From: Myxococcus landrumus
Lineage (GTDB): Bacteria > Myxococcota > Myxococcia > Myxococcales > Myxococcaceae
Direction of reading: 5' to 3'
Length of the DNA: 64,000 nt
Assembly (NCBI RefSeq): GCF_017301635.1
Contig: NZ_CP071091.1
Span: 9,912,501-9,976,500, forward strand
This document shows positions 25,126 to 33,912 of the stretch, one piece after another (position 1 is the first letter of the stretch; each line of letters starts with the position of its first letter). The translations under genes were made by a program, and so were the position numbers. The notes under the pieces were generated by a model. The model saw nothing but the letters and a program-made list of their open reading frames with translations. It searched no databases and was not told the origin of the DNA.

Positions 25126-26754
25126 ATGGACTGCGACTGGCTCATCATCGGTTCGGGCTTTGGCGGGAGCGTCAGCGCGCTGCGGTTGACCGAGAAGGGC
25201 TACCGCGTGGTGATGCTGGAGAAGGGCCGACGGCTGCGCGCCGCCGACTTTCCGAAGACGAACTGGAACTTGAAGCGCTGGCTGTGGATGCCCTGGCTCG
25301 GCTGGCGCGGGCTCTTCAAGATGACGTTCTTCCGGCACGTCACCGTGTTGTCCGGGGTGGGAGTGGGCGGAGGCTCGCTCGTCTACGCGAACACCCTGCC
25401 GGTGCCGAAGGACGACTTCTTCGAGGCCACCTCCTGGGGCCACCTCGCCCCCTGGAAGCAGGAGCTGTCCGAGCACTACCTCACCGCGCGGCGGATGCTC
25501 GGCGCCACCGTCAATCCCCTCACCACGGAGACAGACCGGGTCCTCGAACAAGTGGGCCAGGACATGGGGCGGACGGACTTCCAGCCCACGACGGTGGCGG
25601 TGTACTTCGGCGAGCCGGGCGTCACCGTGAAGGACCCGTACTTCGGTGGGGAAGGGCCGGACCGGACCGGCTGCATCGCCTGCGGCGGCTGCATGTTGGG
25701 TTGCAGGCACGGCGCGAAGAACACGCTGGACCGCAACTACCTCTACCTCGCGGAGAAGCGCGGCCTGTCGCTGCATGCCGACACCGAGGCGACGTGGGTG
25801 CGTCCACTTCCAGGCGGCGGATACGAAGTGGAAGCGCGTCAGGGCTCGGGCTGGTTGCCACGAAGGAAGCTGCGCATTCGCGCGCGCAACGTCATCTTCG
25901 CGGGCGGCGTGCTGGGCACCCTGGACCTGTTGCTGCGGCTCAAGGAGCACCCGGACGGACTCCCCCACCTGTCCGAACGCCTGGGCGACAGCGTGCGCAC
26001 GAACTCCGAGGCGCTCATCGGCATCGTCAGCGGACGCAAGGAGCTGGACCTCTCCAAGGGCATCGCCATCGGCTCCATCCTGCACACCGACGAGCGTTCG
26101 CACCTGGAGCCGGTGCGCTACCCGGAGGGCTCTGGGTTCTTCCGGCTGTTGATGGCGCCCCAGGTGCGCGGCGCGAGGATGCTCTCGCGAGTGGCGAGGC
26201 TCGTGGGCCTGCTCGTGCGGCACCCGCTGCGCTTCCTCAAGGCATGGTTCGTCCCAAACTTCGCGCAGCGGACCGTGATTCTTCTCTACATGCGCACGCT
26301 GGAAGGACACCTGCGCATGCAGCGCGGGCGTGGGTGGACCACGGGGCTGCGCAAGGGCCTCCAGACCGGACTGCAAGAGGGACCCGCGCCCACCGCCAAC
26401 ATGCCCGAGGCGTTCGACCTGGCCCATCGTGTCTCGGAGAAGCTGGACGGCTACCCGATGACGATGGTGAGCGAGACGGTGCTGGGCATCCCCACGACGG
26501 CGCACATCCTCGGCGGCTGCTGCATGGGGGACTCGGCGGAGACGGGAGTCATCGACCCGCGCCACCGCGTCTTCGGCTACGAGGGCCTGTACGTGGTGGA
26601 CGGCTCGGCCATCTCCGCGAATCCCGGCGTCAATCCCTCGCTCACCATCACCGCGCTCGCCGAGCGCGCCATGGCGTTCATCCCTCACGCGCGAGAGGTG
26701 GGCGAGGAGGCGCCATCCGGTGAGATGGCGCCGTTGAAGCACGCGAACCGCTGA
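25126..26754 (+). CDS. GMC-family oxidoreductase (cholesterol-oxidase-like) with a ferredoxin-like Cys motif
   Basis: FAD-dependent oxidoreductase of 542 residues. The FAD site is at the very start (DWLIIGSGFGGSVSALRL ... VVMLEKG), a second FAD contact at LSGVGVGGGSLVYANT, and the GMC C-terminal block AHILGGCCMGD plus VVDGSAISANPGVNPSLTITALAER. It belongs to the ChoD/cholesterol-oxidase-like branch. Residues 183-193 hold C-x2-C-x2-C-x3-C (Cys183, 186, 189, 193), the spacing of a [4Fe-4S] ferredoxin site, followed by HGAKNTLDRNYL. This motif recurs in this branch. The substrate (sterol or other alcohol) is not predictable. ATG 25126 opens directly on the nucleotide-binding strand. Convergent with the OmpA gene six bases later. 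Confidence 0.88.
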   Translation: MDCDWLIIGSGFGGSVSALRLTEKGYRVVMLEKGRRLRAADFPKTNWNLKRWLWMPWLGWRGLFKMTFFRHVTVLSGVGVGGGSLVYANTLPVPKDDFFEATSWGHLAPWKQELSEHYLTARRMLGATVNPLTTETDRVLEQVGQDMGRTDFQPTTVAVYFGEPGVTVKDPYFGGEGPDRTGCIACGGCMLGCRHGAKNTLDRNYLYLAEKRGLSLHADTEATWVRPLPGGGYEVEARQGSGWLPRRKLRIRARNVIFAGGVLGTLDLLLRLKEHPDGLPHLSERLGDSVRTNSEALIGIVSGRKELDLSKGIAIGSILHTDERSHLEPVRYPEGSGFFRLLMAPQVRGARMLSRVARLVGLLVRHPLRFLKAWFVPNFAQRTVILLYMRTLEGHLRMQRGRGWTTGLRKGLQTGLQEGPAPTANMPEAFDLAHRVSEKLDGYPMTMVSETVLGIPTTAHILGGCCMGDSAETGVIDPRHRVFGYEGLYVVDGSAISANPGVNPSLTITALAERAMAFIPHAREVGEEAPSGEMAPLKHANR

Positions 26755-26760
26755 TGCGGG

Positions 26761-27276
26761 TTACAGGCGGACCTGGAGCTCGTACCGGCGATTCTTGGCC
26801 TTCTTGGCCTCGGTGTTGTCCGGCTTCACCAGGGGGCGCTCGGAGCCGAGGCCCACCGCGTTGATTTCGCCGCGCTCGATGCCACGGGCGACCAGCTCCT
26901 TGACGATGGCCTCCGCGCGCTCCTCGCTGAGCTTCTTGTTCTTGGCGGCATCACCCGTCGAGTCGGTGTGGCCGGAGACCTCGAACTTGTAGCTCTTCAC
27001 GCCCGCGGCGGTGAGCTGCTTCTTGGCGTCGATGAGCGCGGAGGCCAGCTTCTTGAGCTTCCCGTCGCAGCCGGGGGCCAGCTCGGCGGTGCCCGTCTTG
27101 AAGCTGCACTGGTTCTTCTTCGCCTCATCGGTCAGCTTGGTGTTGACGCGCTTCTCGACGGAGGCCTTGCCCGCGTCGCCCGCGGCCTTCTTGATGGAAT
27201 CGAAGGGGCTCTGCGCGGCGGCCACGCCCGGGAGAGCGAGCAGCGACACGGCGATGCACAACGCCTTGAGCTTCAT
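26761..27276 (-). CDS. Small OmpA-family periplasmic protein
   Basis: A 171-residue exported protein with a cleavable Sec signal (MKLKALCIAVSLLALPGVAAAQ, no lipobox). A linker helix follows, then an OmpA C-terminal domain with the peptidoglycan-contact region VSGHTDSTGDAAKNKKLSEERAEAIV and NRRYEL. A Cys pair (NQC...APGC) lies before the fold and may form a disulfide. It binds peptidoglycan non-covalently by family. It is divergent from the dNTPase gene, with 225 bases between the starts, in which I see no strong promoter. Confidence 0.9.
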   Translation of the reverse strand: MKLKALCIAVSLLALPGVAAAQSPFDSIKKAAGDAGKASVEKRVNTKLTDEAKKNQCSFKTGTAELAPGCDGKLKKLASALIDAKKQLTAAGVKSYKFEVSGHTDSTGDAAKNKKLSEERAEAIVKELVARGIERGEINAVGLGSERPLVKPDNTEAKKAKNRRYELQVRL

Positions 27277-27501
27277 ACGTGAGACTCCTTGGGTTCCGGT
27301 GGAGAAGGGAACCGGGCGCAGGCTGCCCAGGGCCGGGTCGTCCGTCCAGGGGCACACGAGGCTCCAGGCGCCAGGACAGCGCCCGGCCGCCTGGTGGTGG
27401 ATGGGGAGCCGCTCCAATGGACCGGGAAAACTTGCCTCGGCGTGTGAGGGGGGCAGCATGGCCACCCGAAGTCCTTCCACGAAAGCGACAGCGAGGCAGC
27501 C

Positions 27502-28947
27502 GTGGGTAGCAGCAGTCGAACGGAGCAGTGGCGGCGGTTTCTTTCGGGACACCGGGTGGGTTCGGACCTGAAGCCCGCGGAGGCGCTGGTGGAGCGGCCT
27601 CCCGTCCAGGAGGAGCACCTGCCGCTGGATGAGCGCACGCCGTACGACGTGGACTACGACCGCATCGTCTTCTCCAGCGAGTTTCGTTGCCTGCACGACA
27701 AGACGCAGGTCTTCCCCCTGTCGACGAGCGACTACACGCGCACGCGGCTGACCCACAGCATCGAGGCGTCCTGCGTGGGTCGCTCCCTGGGGCAGCTCGC
27801 GGGCCGTGGGCTGAAGTTGCAGGACGTGAAGGTGGAGCCCTCGCACCTGGGCACCATCGTCGCGGCGGCGTGCCTGGCGCATGACATCGGCAATCCGCCC
27901 TTCGGGCACTCGGGGGAGGCGGCCATCCAGCACTGGGTGGAGCAGCGGCTCGTGGCGCCAGGGACGCAGGAGCGTTCGAGCCCCTTCAAGTCTCGCGAGG
28001 AGTGGAAGGACCTGGAGAGCTTCGAGGGCAACGCGCAGGGCTTCCGGATCCTCAACCGGCTCCAGTCCCGCGAGCGGCGCGGCGGCCTGCGCTACACGGC
28101 GGCGACGCTGGGGGCCATGAGCAAGTATCCCCGGCCCTCGGTGCTGCCGGGCGGGCGCGCGTCCGAGAAGGCGCGCGTGTCGGAGAAGAAGTTCGGTTAC
28201 TTCCAGGACGACCGCGAGCTGGCGCTGGAGGCCTACCGCGCGGCCGGTCTGCGGGAGCGCGAGGAGGGCGTCTTCTCCCGGCATCCGCTGGCCTTCCTCG
28301 TCGAGGCGGCGGATGACATCTGCTACGCGGTCATCGACCTGGAGGACTCCGCGAAGCTGGGGCTGATTCCCACGAAGGAGGCCTGCGAGCTCCTGGACGC
28401 GGTGTTGCCAGCGCCCGTGAAGGGGGATGCCCGGCCTCCTCCCGCGCACCCCGAGACGCGCATGGCGCAGGCGCGCGCGAGGGCCATCGGCGTGCTCATC
28501 CAGGCCTCGGTGCGCGTGTTCCTGGAGCACGTGGAGGCGATGGAGGCGGGGGAGTGGGAGACGCCGCTGGTCTCCGCGCGCGACGATGTCCGCCTGCCGC
28601 TGAAGGTCATCAAGGAGCACACGCGCCGCCATGGCTACGAGAACGAGCGCGTGCTGCAAATCGAGAGCGCGGGCTTCAAGACGCTGGGCGGCTTGCTGGA
28701 CATGTTCGCCGCGGCGGTGGTGACGGACACGCCGAACCGCGAGGAGAAGAAGCTGCGACAGCTCCTCCCCCTGGAGTTGTTCCAGCGGTCGGACACGCCG
28801 CTGCGCGGAGAGGACATCGACGGGGCGCTGGCGCGGCTGTCCAAGTACCAGCGCCTCCTCTGCGTCACGGACTACATCTCCGGCATGACGGACGGCTTCG
28901 CCGTGGCGCTCTACCAACGGCTGTCGGGTATCAAGCTGCCGACCTAG
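27502..28947 (+). CDS. Deoxyguanosinetriphosphate triphosphohydrolase-like protein (dNTPase)
   Basis: HD-domain dNTPase that cleaves dNTPs to deoxynucleoside and triphosphate. The 481-residue protein has the metal-binding set: His85 in RTRLTHSIEAS, His127-Asp128 in LAHDIGNPPFGH, and the later Asp in EAADDICYAVIDLED. The conserved FEGNAQGFRIL is also present. The start is GTG 27502 (MGSSSRTEQWRRFLS), typical for the longer Dgt type. Such enzymes adjust dNTP pools and restrict phage in some bacteria. The gene ends 18 bases before the convergent VOC gene. Confidence 0.93.
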   Translation: MGSSSRTEQWRRFLSGHRVGSDLKPAEALVERPPVQEEHLPLDERTPYDVDYDRIVFSSEFRCLHDKTQVFPLSTSDYTRTRLTHSIEASCVGRSLGQLAGRGLKLQDVKVEPSHLGTIVAAACLAHDIGNPPFGHSGEAAIQHWVEQRLVAPGTQERSSPFKSREEWKDLESFEGNAQGFRILNRLQSRERRGGLRYTAATLGAMSKYPRPSVLPGGRASEKARVSEKKFGYFQDDRELALEAYRAAGLREREEGVFSRHPLAFLVEAADDICYAVIDLEDSAKLGLIPTKEACELLDAVLPAPVKGDARPPPAHPETRMAQARARAIGVLIQASVRVFLEHVEAMEAGEWETPLVSARDDVRLPLKVIKEHTRRHGYENERVLQIESAGFKTLGGLLDMFAAAVVTDTPNREEKKLRQLLPLELFQRSDTPLRGEDIDGALARLSKYQRLLCVTDYISGMTDGFAVALYQRLSGIKLPT

Positions 28948-28965
28948 CGCCGTCCCTGTCGCGCC

Positions 28966-29421
28966 TCAGGCATGCAGTCCTTCCTGGGGCACACCCGTGC
29001 GGGACTCGCGGCCACGCCGCTCCAGCAGGGAGAGGGAGTTGTCGATGGCCAGGATGTTTCCGGACGGGTCCTTGAACCAGGCGGACTTGATGTCGCCCAT
29101 CGTGGCGATGCCGTTGCGCGTCTGGATGCCCATCTCGGGAATGTCGTAGTCCTCGAGCTTCACGCCCGCGCGGCGCAGCGCATCGGCGGTGGCCTCCACG
29201 TCCTCCACGGCGAACGCGCACGCGGTGGCGGTGGAGCCGGACGGCGTCGAGCGCTCATAAATCAGGAGGAAGGACCCGTCGCTCACCTCGTACATGGCGG
29301 CGCCTTCCTCCTCGACTTCGTGAAGCTCTTCGAACCCGAGCACCTCCGAGTAGAACCTGCGAGCCGCGCCCAGGTCCGTCACCGCGAGCGTGGGGACTGC
29401 CTTCGTTCTTCCAAGTGCCAT
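28966..29421 (-). CDS. VOC-superfamily (glyoxalase/bleomycin-resistance-like) protein
   Basis: A 151-residue protein with two beta-alpha-beta-beta-beta modules: VPTLAVTDLGAARRFYSEVLGFEE, AFAVEDVEATADALRRAGVKLE, and the closing AWFKDPSGNILAIDN. These are typical of VOC metalloenzymes or binding proteins. Start ATG 29421 has GGAGGAGGT upstream. The substrate is unknown; the family covers glyoxalase, dioxygenase and resistance proteins. Confidence 0.85.
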   Translation of the reverse strand: MALGRTKAVPTLAVTDLGAARRFYSEVLGFEELHEVEEEGAAMYEVSDGSFLLIYERSTPSGSTATACAFAVEDVEATADALRRAGVKLEDYDIPEMGIQTRNGIATMGDIKSAWFKDPSGNILAIDNSLSLLERRGRESRTGVPQEGLHA

Positions 29422-29560
29422 GTGTCGTGACCTCCTCCCTGGACAAGTGGGCACCGGGGACAAGGCGCGCAAGCAAGCCACCTGCCCGCGCCCCGACCCT
29501 CCGAGGCGGCGATGGGAATGCACGTCGAAGTCCGCGCGACTTCGCTAGACTGAGGGCCTC

Positions 29561-30703
29561 GTGACCACCGTGGAACAGACGCCGTCCCGCTCGTGGCGGC
29601 GAGTGCTGAAGTGGGTCGCCGTGTGGACCGTCCCCGGGATGTTCTCCGTGGTGGAGACGTATTTCTTCAGCCTGTCGTCGCCGCGCCCCATGCCGTTCTG
29701 GCGTGCGGTCGTGACGCAGCTCCCGGCCTGGTACGTGTGGGTTCCCATCACGCCGGTCCTGCTCCATCTGGTGCGGCGCTGGCCCTTGGGCCGGCCGTTC
29801 CGGGCAAGCGCCTGGGCGGGCCATGGGCTGACGTGCCTGGGCGTGGGGGGGCTCTTCGCCCTGGCGTATTCCCTGTGCCAGCACGCCTTCTCCGCGGGCC
29901 TGGCGGCGGGGGGAGCGTCCTTCCAGACGATGCTGCTGCGCTACGTCCTGGGCTGGATGCCCATGATGGCGATGACGTATGCGGCGGTGGTGGCGGTGGC
30001 GCAGTCGCTCGCTTCGCAGGAGCGCGCGCGGGAGACGGAGCGGCGGGCGGCGGCGCTGGCCGTCGAGCTCGCGGAGGCCCGGCTCCTGGCCCTCCAGGTT
30101 CAGCTCCATCCTCACTTCTTGTTCAACACGCTCAACGCCATCGTCGTGCTGGTCCGCTCGAACGAGACGGACACGGCCGCGAGGATGCTCGTGCTGTTGA
30201 GTGACATCCTGCGCCGGTTGCTCCAGCAGGGCGCCACGCAAGAGGTCTCCTTGCGGGATGAAGTCGCGGTGTTGTCGCGCTACCTGGAGATTCAGCAGCT
30301 CCGCTTCCAGGACCGGCTTCGAGTGACATGGGACGTGGATGACGCGCTCCTCGACGCGCGAGTCCCGAACCTGGTGCTCCAGCCGTTGGTGGAGAACGCC
30401 ATCCGTCACGGTGTCTCCGCGCGCTCGGCGGCGGGCCGGTTGCGCATTGGCGCTCGGCGGCGGGGAGCCGCGCTGGAGCTGGTGGTGGAGGACGACGGTC
30501 CTGGCCTCCCCGAGGGCTTCGACGTGGAGCGCAGTCCTGGCATCGGACTGTCGAACACACGGGCTCGGCTCTCGCAGCTCTATGGCGCGGCGGGGTATGT
30601 CAGCGTGGGTGCTCCGTCGCAAGGCGTGGGCACCGTGGCCACGGTCCTGCTTCCGTTCCTGCCCTTCGTCGCGGCGCCTGTGTCAGGGGGCACGCGTGGC
30701 TGA
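29561..30703 (+). CDS. LytS/YehU-type sensor histidine kinase
   Basis: Membrane histidine kinase of 380 residues. The N-terminal half has about four TM segments (WVAVWTVPGMFSVVETYFF, QLPAWYVWVPITPVLLHLV, LTCLGVGGLFALAYSLC, MLLRYVLGWMPMMAMTYAAVVAV). A coiled linker leads to the His_kinase domain of the LytS class with phospho-His in LQVQLHPHFLFNTLNAI, then HATPase (LQPLVENAIRHG, DDGPGL, GIGLSNTRARL). The GTG start at 29561 gives a sensible cytoplasmic N-tail. The cognate regulator starts 8 bases before this gene ends. The signal is unknown. Confidence 0.92.
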   Translation: MTTVEQTPSRSWRRVLKWVAVWTVPGMFSVVETYFFSLSSPRPMPFWRAVVTQLPAWYVWVPITPVLLHLVRRWPLGRPFRASAWAGHGLTCLGVGGLFALAYSLCQHAFSAGLAAGGASFQTMLLRYVLGWMPMMAMTYAAVVAVAQSLASQERARETERRAAALAVELAEARLLALQVQLHPHFLFNTLNAIVVLVRSNETDTAARMLVLLSDILRRLLQQGATQEVSLRDEVAVLSRYLEIQQLRFQDRLRVTWDVDDALLDARVPNLVLQPLVENAIRHGVSARSAAGRLRIGARRRGAALELVVEDDGPGLPEGFDVERSPGIGLSNTRARLSQLYGAAGYVSVGAPSQGVGTVATVLLPFLPFVAAPVSGGTRG

Positions 30704-31508
30704 GCTGAGCGTCCTGCTGGTGGATGACGAACCGCTGGCGCGGCGAGGCCTGCGGCAGGCCCTGGCCCGTCACGCGGACGTGTCGGTGTGTGGGGAGTGC
30801 CGCGACGGGCGCGAGGCGGTGGACGCCATCGCGTCGCTGAAGCCGAAGCTGGTGTTGCTCGACGTGCAGATGCCGGAGCTGGATGGCTTTGGCGTCATCC
30901 GCGAGGTGGGCGTGGCCCGGATGCCCGCGGTCATCTTCATCACCGCGTATGACGCCTTCGCCGTCCGCGCGTTCGACGCGCATGCGGTGGATTATCTGGT
31001 GAAGCCCTTCGCGGATGAGCGCTTCGACGAGGCCCTGAACCGCGCGCGCTCACGGCTGCGCCAGGAGGAGGCGGCGGAGCTGGGACGGAAGCTCGCGGCG
31101 CTGCTCTCGGACGCGTCGGGCCGGCACGTCTCCACGCCGGTGCCGGACGTCGTGAAGACGCCCGTGGAGCCCGGGCTGGGCCGGCTGCTGGTGAAGGTGG
31201 GGACGCGCTCGGTTCTCGTGCCGGTGGCGGACATCGACTGGATCGCGGCCGACGACTACTGCGTCACGCTTCACGTGGGCGACAAGGAGTACGTGCTGCG
31301 GGAGAGCCTCGCGGCGCTGGAGGCCCAACTGGATGCCGAGCGGTTCGTGCGCATCCACCGCTCGGCCATCGTCAACGTGGAGCGCATTCGCGAGCTCCAC
31401 CATGACTCACCCACCGAGACGGTGGTGGTGCTGAGCACCGGTCAGCGCCTGCGCGTCAGCCGTGGCCGCAAGGACGTGCTGGAGCGCAGGCTCGGGCGGG
31501 CTCGCTAG
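30696..31508 (+). CDS. LytTR-family response regulator
   Basis: Partner of the LytS-type kinase, 270 residues from GTG 30696, which overlaps the kinase gene. The receiver domain (1-120) has the acidic pair VLLVDDEPLARRG, acceptor Asp in LVLLDVQMPELDG, and Lys in VDYLVKPF. After a linker, the LytTR DNA-binding domain (about 160-265) shows RLLVKVGTRSVLVPVADIDWI, YCVTLHV, and FVRIHRSAIVNVERIREL. It regulates transcription by binding direct repeats upstream of its targets, by family knowledge. No autoregulatory repeat was noticed near 29500. Confidence 0.93.
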   Translation: MAELSVLLVDDEPLARRGLRQALARHADVSVCGECRDGREAVDAIASLKPKLVLLDVQMPELDGFGVIREVGVARMPAVIFITAYDAFAVRAFDAHAVDYLVKPFADERFDEALNRARSRLRQEEAAELGRKLAALLSDASGRHVSTPVPDVVKTPVEPGLGRLLVKVGTRSVLVPVADIDWIAADDYCVTLHVGDKEYVLRESLAALEAQLDAERFVRIHRSAIVNVERIRELHHDSPTETVVVLSTGQRLRVSRGRKDVLERRLGRAR

Positions 31509-31515
31509 CGCGAGG

Positions 31516-33051
31516 TCAGGGCGTCGCGCCCGCGACGGGAGCGCGCACCTTGTCCACGGCCTGGGGAAGCGCGGGCCACTCGGTGGCACCCAGGTGCATG
31601 CCGAAGACGTGAGCCACGTCGAGCTTCTCACGCGTGGCGACCTCCACCGTCTCGGAGACCTGCTGCACGTTGAAGAACGAGCCATCCTGCATCGGCTGCA
31701 CCAGGTCGCTGGTGTAGAGGAGACGGTGCTCGGGGAGCCAGACGAAGAGCATGCGCTCGCCGGTCTCCGTGCGCACGGGCACCAGCTCCATCCGGTTCTT
31801 TCCCGCGCCCAGCGTGGTGCGCTTGCCCACCGGACGGAGCACCGCGCCGCGAGGCGCCTTCGCGAGTGCATCCGGAGCGAGCGTGCGAGGTGTCTTCAGG
31901 ACGCGCTCCACGAGCGGCGCGTTGACGTCCAACACGTAGAGCGGAACCCCGCGCGCGACGTACTCCCGCACACCGCCCACGTGGGGCCAGGCATCGCTCG
32001 TGGACACCGTGGCCTTCACCTTCACGCCTGGGAAGCGGCGCTGGACCTCCTCCATCACTCGCGCCGAGTAGCCGGAGGAGATGGGGGCCTCGATGATGAC
32101 CAGTCCATCGTCCTGCTTCACCAGGGCGATGTCCCATGCGCCGGGGATGTGGATGACACCTGGAGCCAGCTCGGTGGCGGGACGGTCGGGGCGGCCGAGG
32201 GGGCGGTCCTCGACGGTGCTCTTGCTCCGCGCGGCGAAGGCCTGCTTCACGGTGTCCGGAAGGGCGAAGTCCGTCTCGACGAGCTTGGCGTCCAGCTCCA
32301 GCCGGGTGACGGTGAAGGCATGGTAGGAGCCGCCGTTGCGCTCCCACTCCCAGTGGCGCGGGTAGCGCAGACCACCGGACTCCAGGGCCCAGGCCTGGAA
32401 GATGAGCCGCGTGCGGACATCACCCCAGACGCTCCAGAAGATATCGCCAGGGTGCGCGGCGACGAGCTCCACCTGCGTGGGCAGGCGGGTCCGCGCATTC
32501 AGGTACAGCTTCACCGACGCCTGCCCATGCCGGAACGTCAGCACGTGGTGAGGGACCTCCTGCACCACCGTGTCGGGAGCGGAGCGCAGGTCCGTGGCGG
32601 CCAGCGCGGTGAGGAGGACTCGCTCGGGAGCGAAGTCGAGGCGCTCCTCCATGTCCTGCAACTGCGCGCCGCCGGCGGGACGCCATTGCCCGCCCATCTC
32701 CACGCCCACCACGCCGTCGGAGAGCACCATCGTCGCGCCTTCCCACGCGTCGCGGCCACCGGCGCCCCGGCCCTCGGTCTTCTGGCGCAGTCGACGCTGG
32801 CGCAGGTCCCTCACCTCGTCGACCTGCTCGTACATGACGAGCCACGGGGGCGAGGGCCGCTCGGATTGCTCCAGGAGGTTCCAGTGGCCGATGCCGCCGA
32901 TGCGAAGACTGGAGAGCGCTCGCAGCTTCGCTTCTCCGCCCATGGCCTCGAGTGCCGCCTGGAGACGGGGACGCGCGAGGTCCTCGGCGGAGGCTTTCGA
33001 GGTGGCGAAGAGCAGGGCGGCGAACAGGAACAGCAGTCGAGGTCTTCTCAT
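31516..33051 (-). CDS. Secreted metallo-beta-lactamase-fold protein with a degenerate metal site
   Basis: A 511-residue exported protein (signal peptide RLLFLFAALLFATSKASA). An N-terminal lipoprotein-like or adaptor region of about 270 residues precedes a region that tracks the metallo-beta-lactamase fold (APGVIHIPGAWDIALVKQDDGLVIIEAPIS, then KVKATVSTSDAWPHVGG). The usual HxHxDH motif is changed to T-S-D-A-W-P-H, keeping only Asp353 and His357. A late GMHLGATEW supplies one further His. The zinc hydrolase activity is therefore doubtful. The SoxH-like or alkyl-sulfatase-like family contains similar two-part proteins. Convergent with the LytTR gene, 7 bases apart. Confidence 0.75.
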   Translation of the reverse strand: MRRPRLLFLFAALLFATSKASAEDLARPRLQAALEAMGGEAKLRALSSLRIGGIGHWNLLEQSERPSPPWLVMYEQVDEVRDLRQRRLRQKTEGRGAGGRDAWEGATMVLSDGVVGVEMGGQWRPAGGAQLQDMEERLDFAPERVLLTALAATDLRSAPDTVVQEVPHHVLTFRHGQASVKLYLNARTRLPTQVELVAAHPGDIFWSVWGDVRTRLIFQAWALESGGLRYPRHWEWERNGGSYHAFTVTRLELDAKLVETDFALPDTVKQAFAARSKSTVEDRPLGRPDRPATELAPGVIHIPGAWDIALVKQDDGLVIIEAPISSGYSARVMEEVQRRFPGVKVKATVSTSDAWPHVGGVREYVARGVPLYVLDVNAPLVERVLKTPRTLAPDALAKAPRGAVLRPVGKRTTLGAGKNRMELVPVRTETGERMLFVWLPEHRLLYTSDLVQPMQDGSFFNVQQVSETVEVATREKLDVAHVFGMHLGATEWPALPQAVDKVRAPVAGATP

Positions 33052-33164
33052 GCGCGCCAGGATGTCACTGGCGGCTGAGTGGGACGGACGCGTGCAGGGA
33101 ACGGCGAGGGAGACGCGGCGAGTGGTCCACCCCGAGCAGCGAACGGTGGACTGGGCGCTGTCCT

Positions 33165-33803
33165 TCAGTCCCCCGCGACGGCGAGCTGCCAGTCACCCGA
33201 CTTGTTGATGCCCACGCGCAGCCCCAGATAGGAGCCGTTGTCCTTCTGCATCGCCTTGAGCTGGGACTCTGGATAGATGCCGACGAGGGGCTTCCAGTCC
33301 TTCGGGCTCTTGAGGCCGGTGATGTGGACGGAGGGCCAGTAGTAGAGGTCTCCCTCCGTGGCGTAGGGGAGCTCGAGCACCTGCGCGATGCGCGCGAGGA
33401 CGGGCACTCCTCGGGCCTCCTCGTCCTTCCAATACGCCACCGCGTCATTGCCTTCGCCGAAGGTGAAGCGCACGCCCTGGCCGTGCTCATCCACCAGCTT
33501 CGCGAGTCGCGCGTAATCGCAGGCCCGCGCGGCGGTGATGATGCTCTCGCGCATGGTCTCCACGGGCTGGGGAAGGGGAGGAGTGGCGGCGCTCGTGGGC
33601 CTGGGCGGAAGGGCCTTCGCGGAGCACTTCACCTCACTCGCCGGTGTGCCCGAGTCCTCTGGAGTGGGGGCCGGGGCCTGTGCTTCGGACGGAGGCGGTG
33701 TCGGGCGGCCGGAATCCGCGGAGGCGGAGGGGCTGGACTGGCGCTCGGTGCAGGCGACGAGCAGGGTGGCGGCACAGACGGACACGAGCGTGGACCGGTT
33801 CAT
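33165..33803 (-). CDS. Lipoprotein of unknown function
   Basis: A 212-residue protein with signal peptide and lipobox (MNRSTLVSVCAATLLVAC), then a Ser/Pro/Ala-rich linker of about 60 residues. The folded C-terminal domain (SIITAARACDYARLAKLVDEHGQGVRFTFG ... WKPLVGIYPESQ ... LGLRVGINKSGDWQLAVAGD) looks like a small alpha/beta NTF2- or SH3-like domain common in myxobacterial lipoproteins. I do not recognise a named family. Start ATG 33803 by the signal peptide. It stands between the MBL-like gene (same strand) and the divergent SRAP gene. Confidence 0.7.
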   Translation of the reverse strand: MNRSTLVSVCAATLLVACTERQSSPSASADSGRPTPPPSEAQAPAPTPEDSGTPASEVKCSAKALPPRPTSAATPPLPQPVETMRESIITAARACDYARLAKLVDEHGQGVRFTFGEGNDAVAYWKDEEARGVPVLARIAQVLELPYATEGDLYYWPSVHITGLKSPKDWKPLVGIYPESQLKAMQKDNGSYLGLRVGINKSGDWQLAVAGD

Positions 33804-33912
33804 GGCCCGTCTATGTAGACCAGGACGGGAGCCAGCGGCGTTTGCTTGCTCCAGGGCCCGCCGTGCACGGATGGCTTGGGTCCAGTCCCCGACAGGGCGA
33901 TACTCCCCGCCC

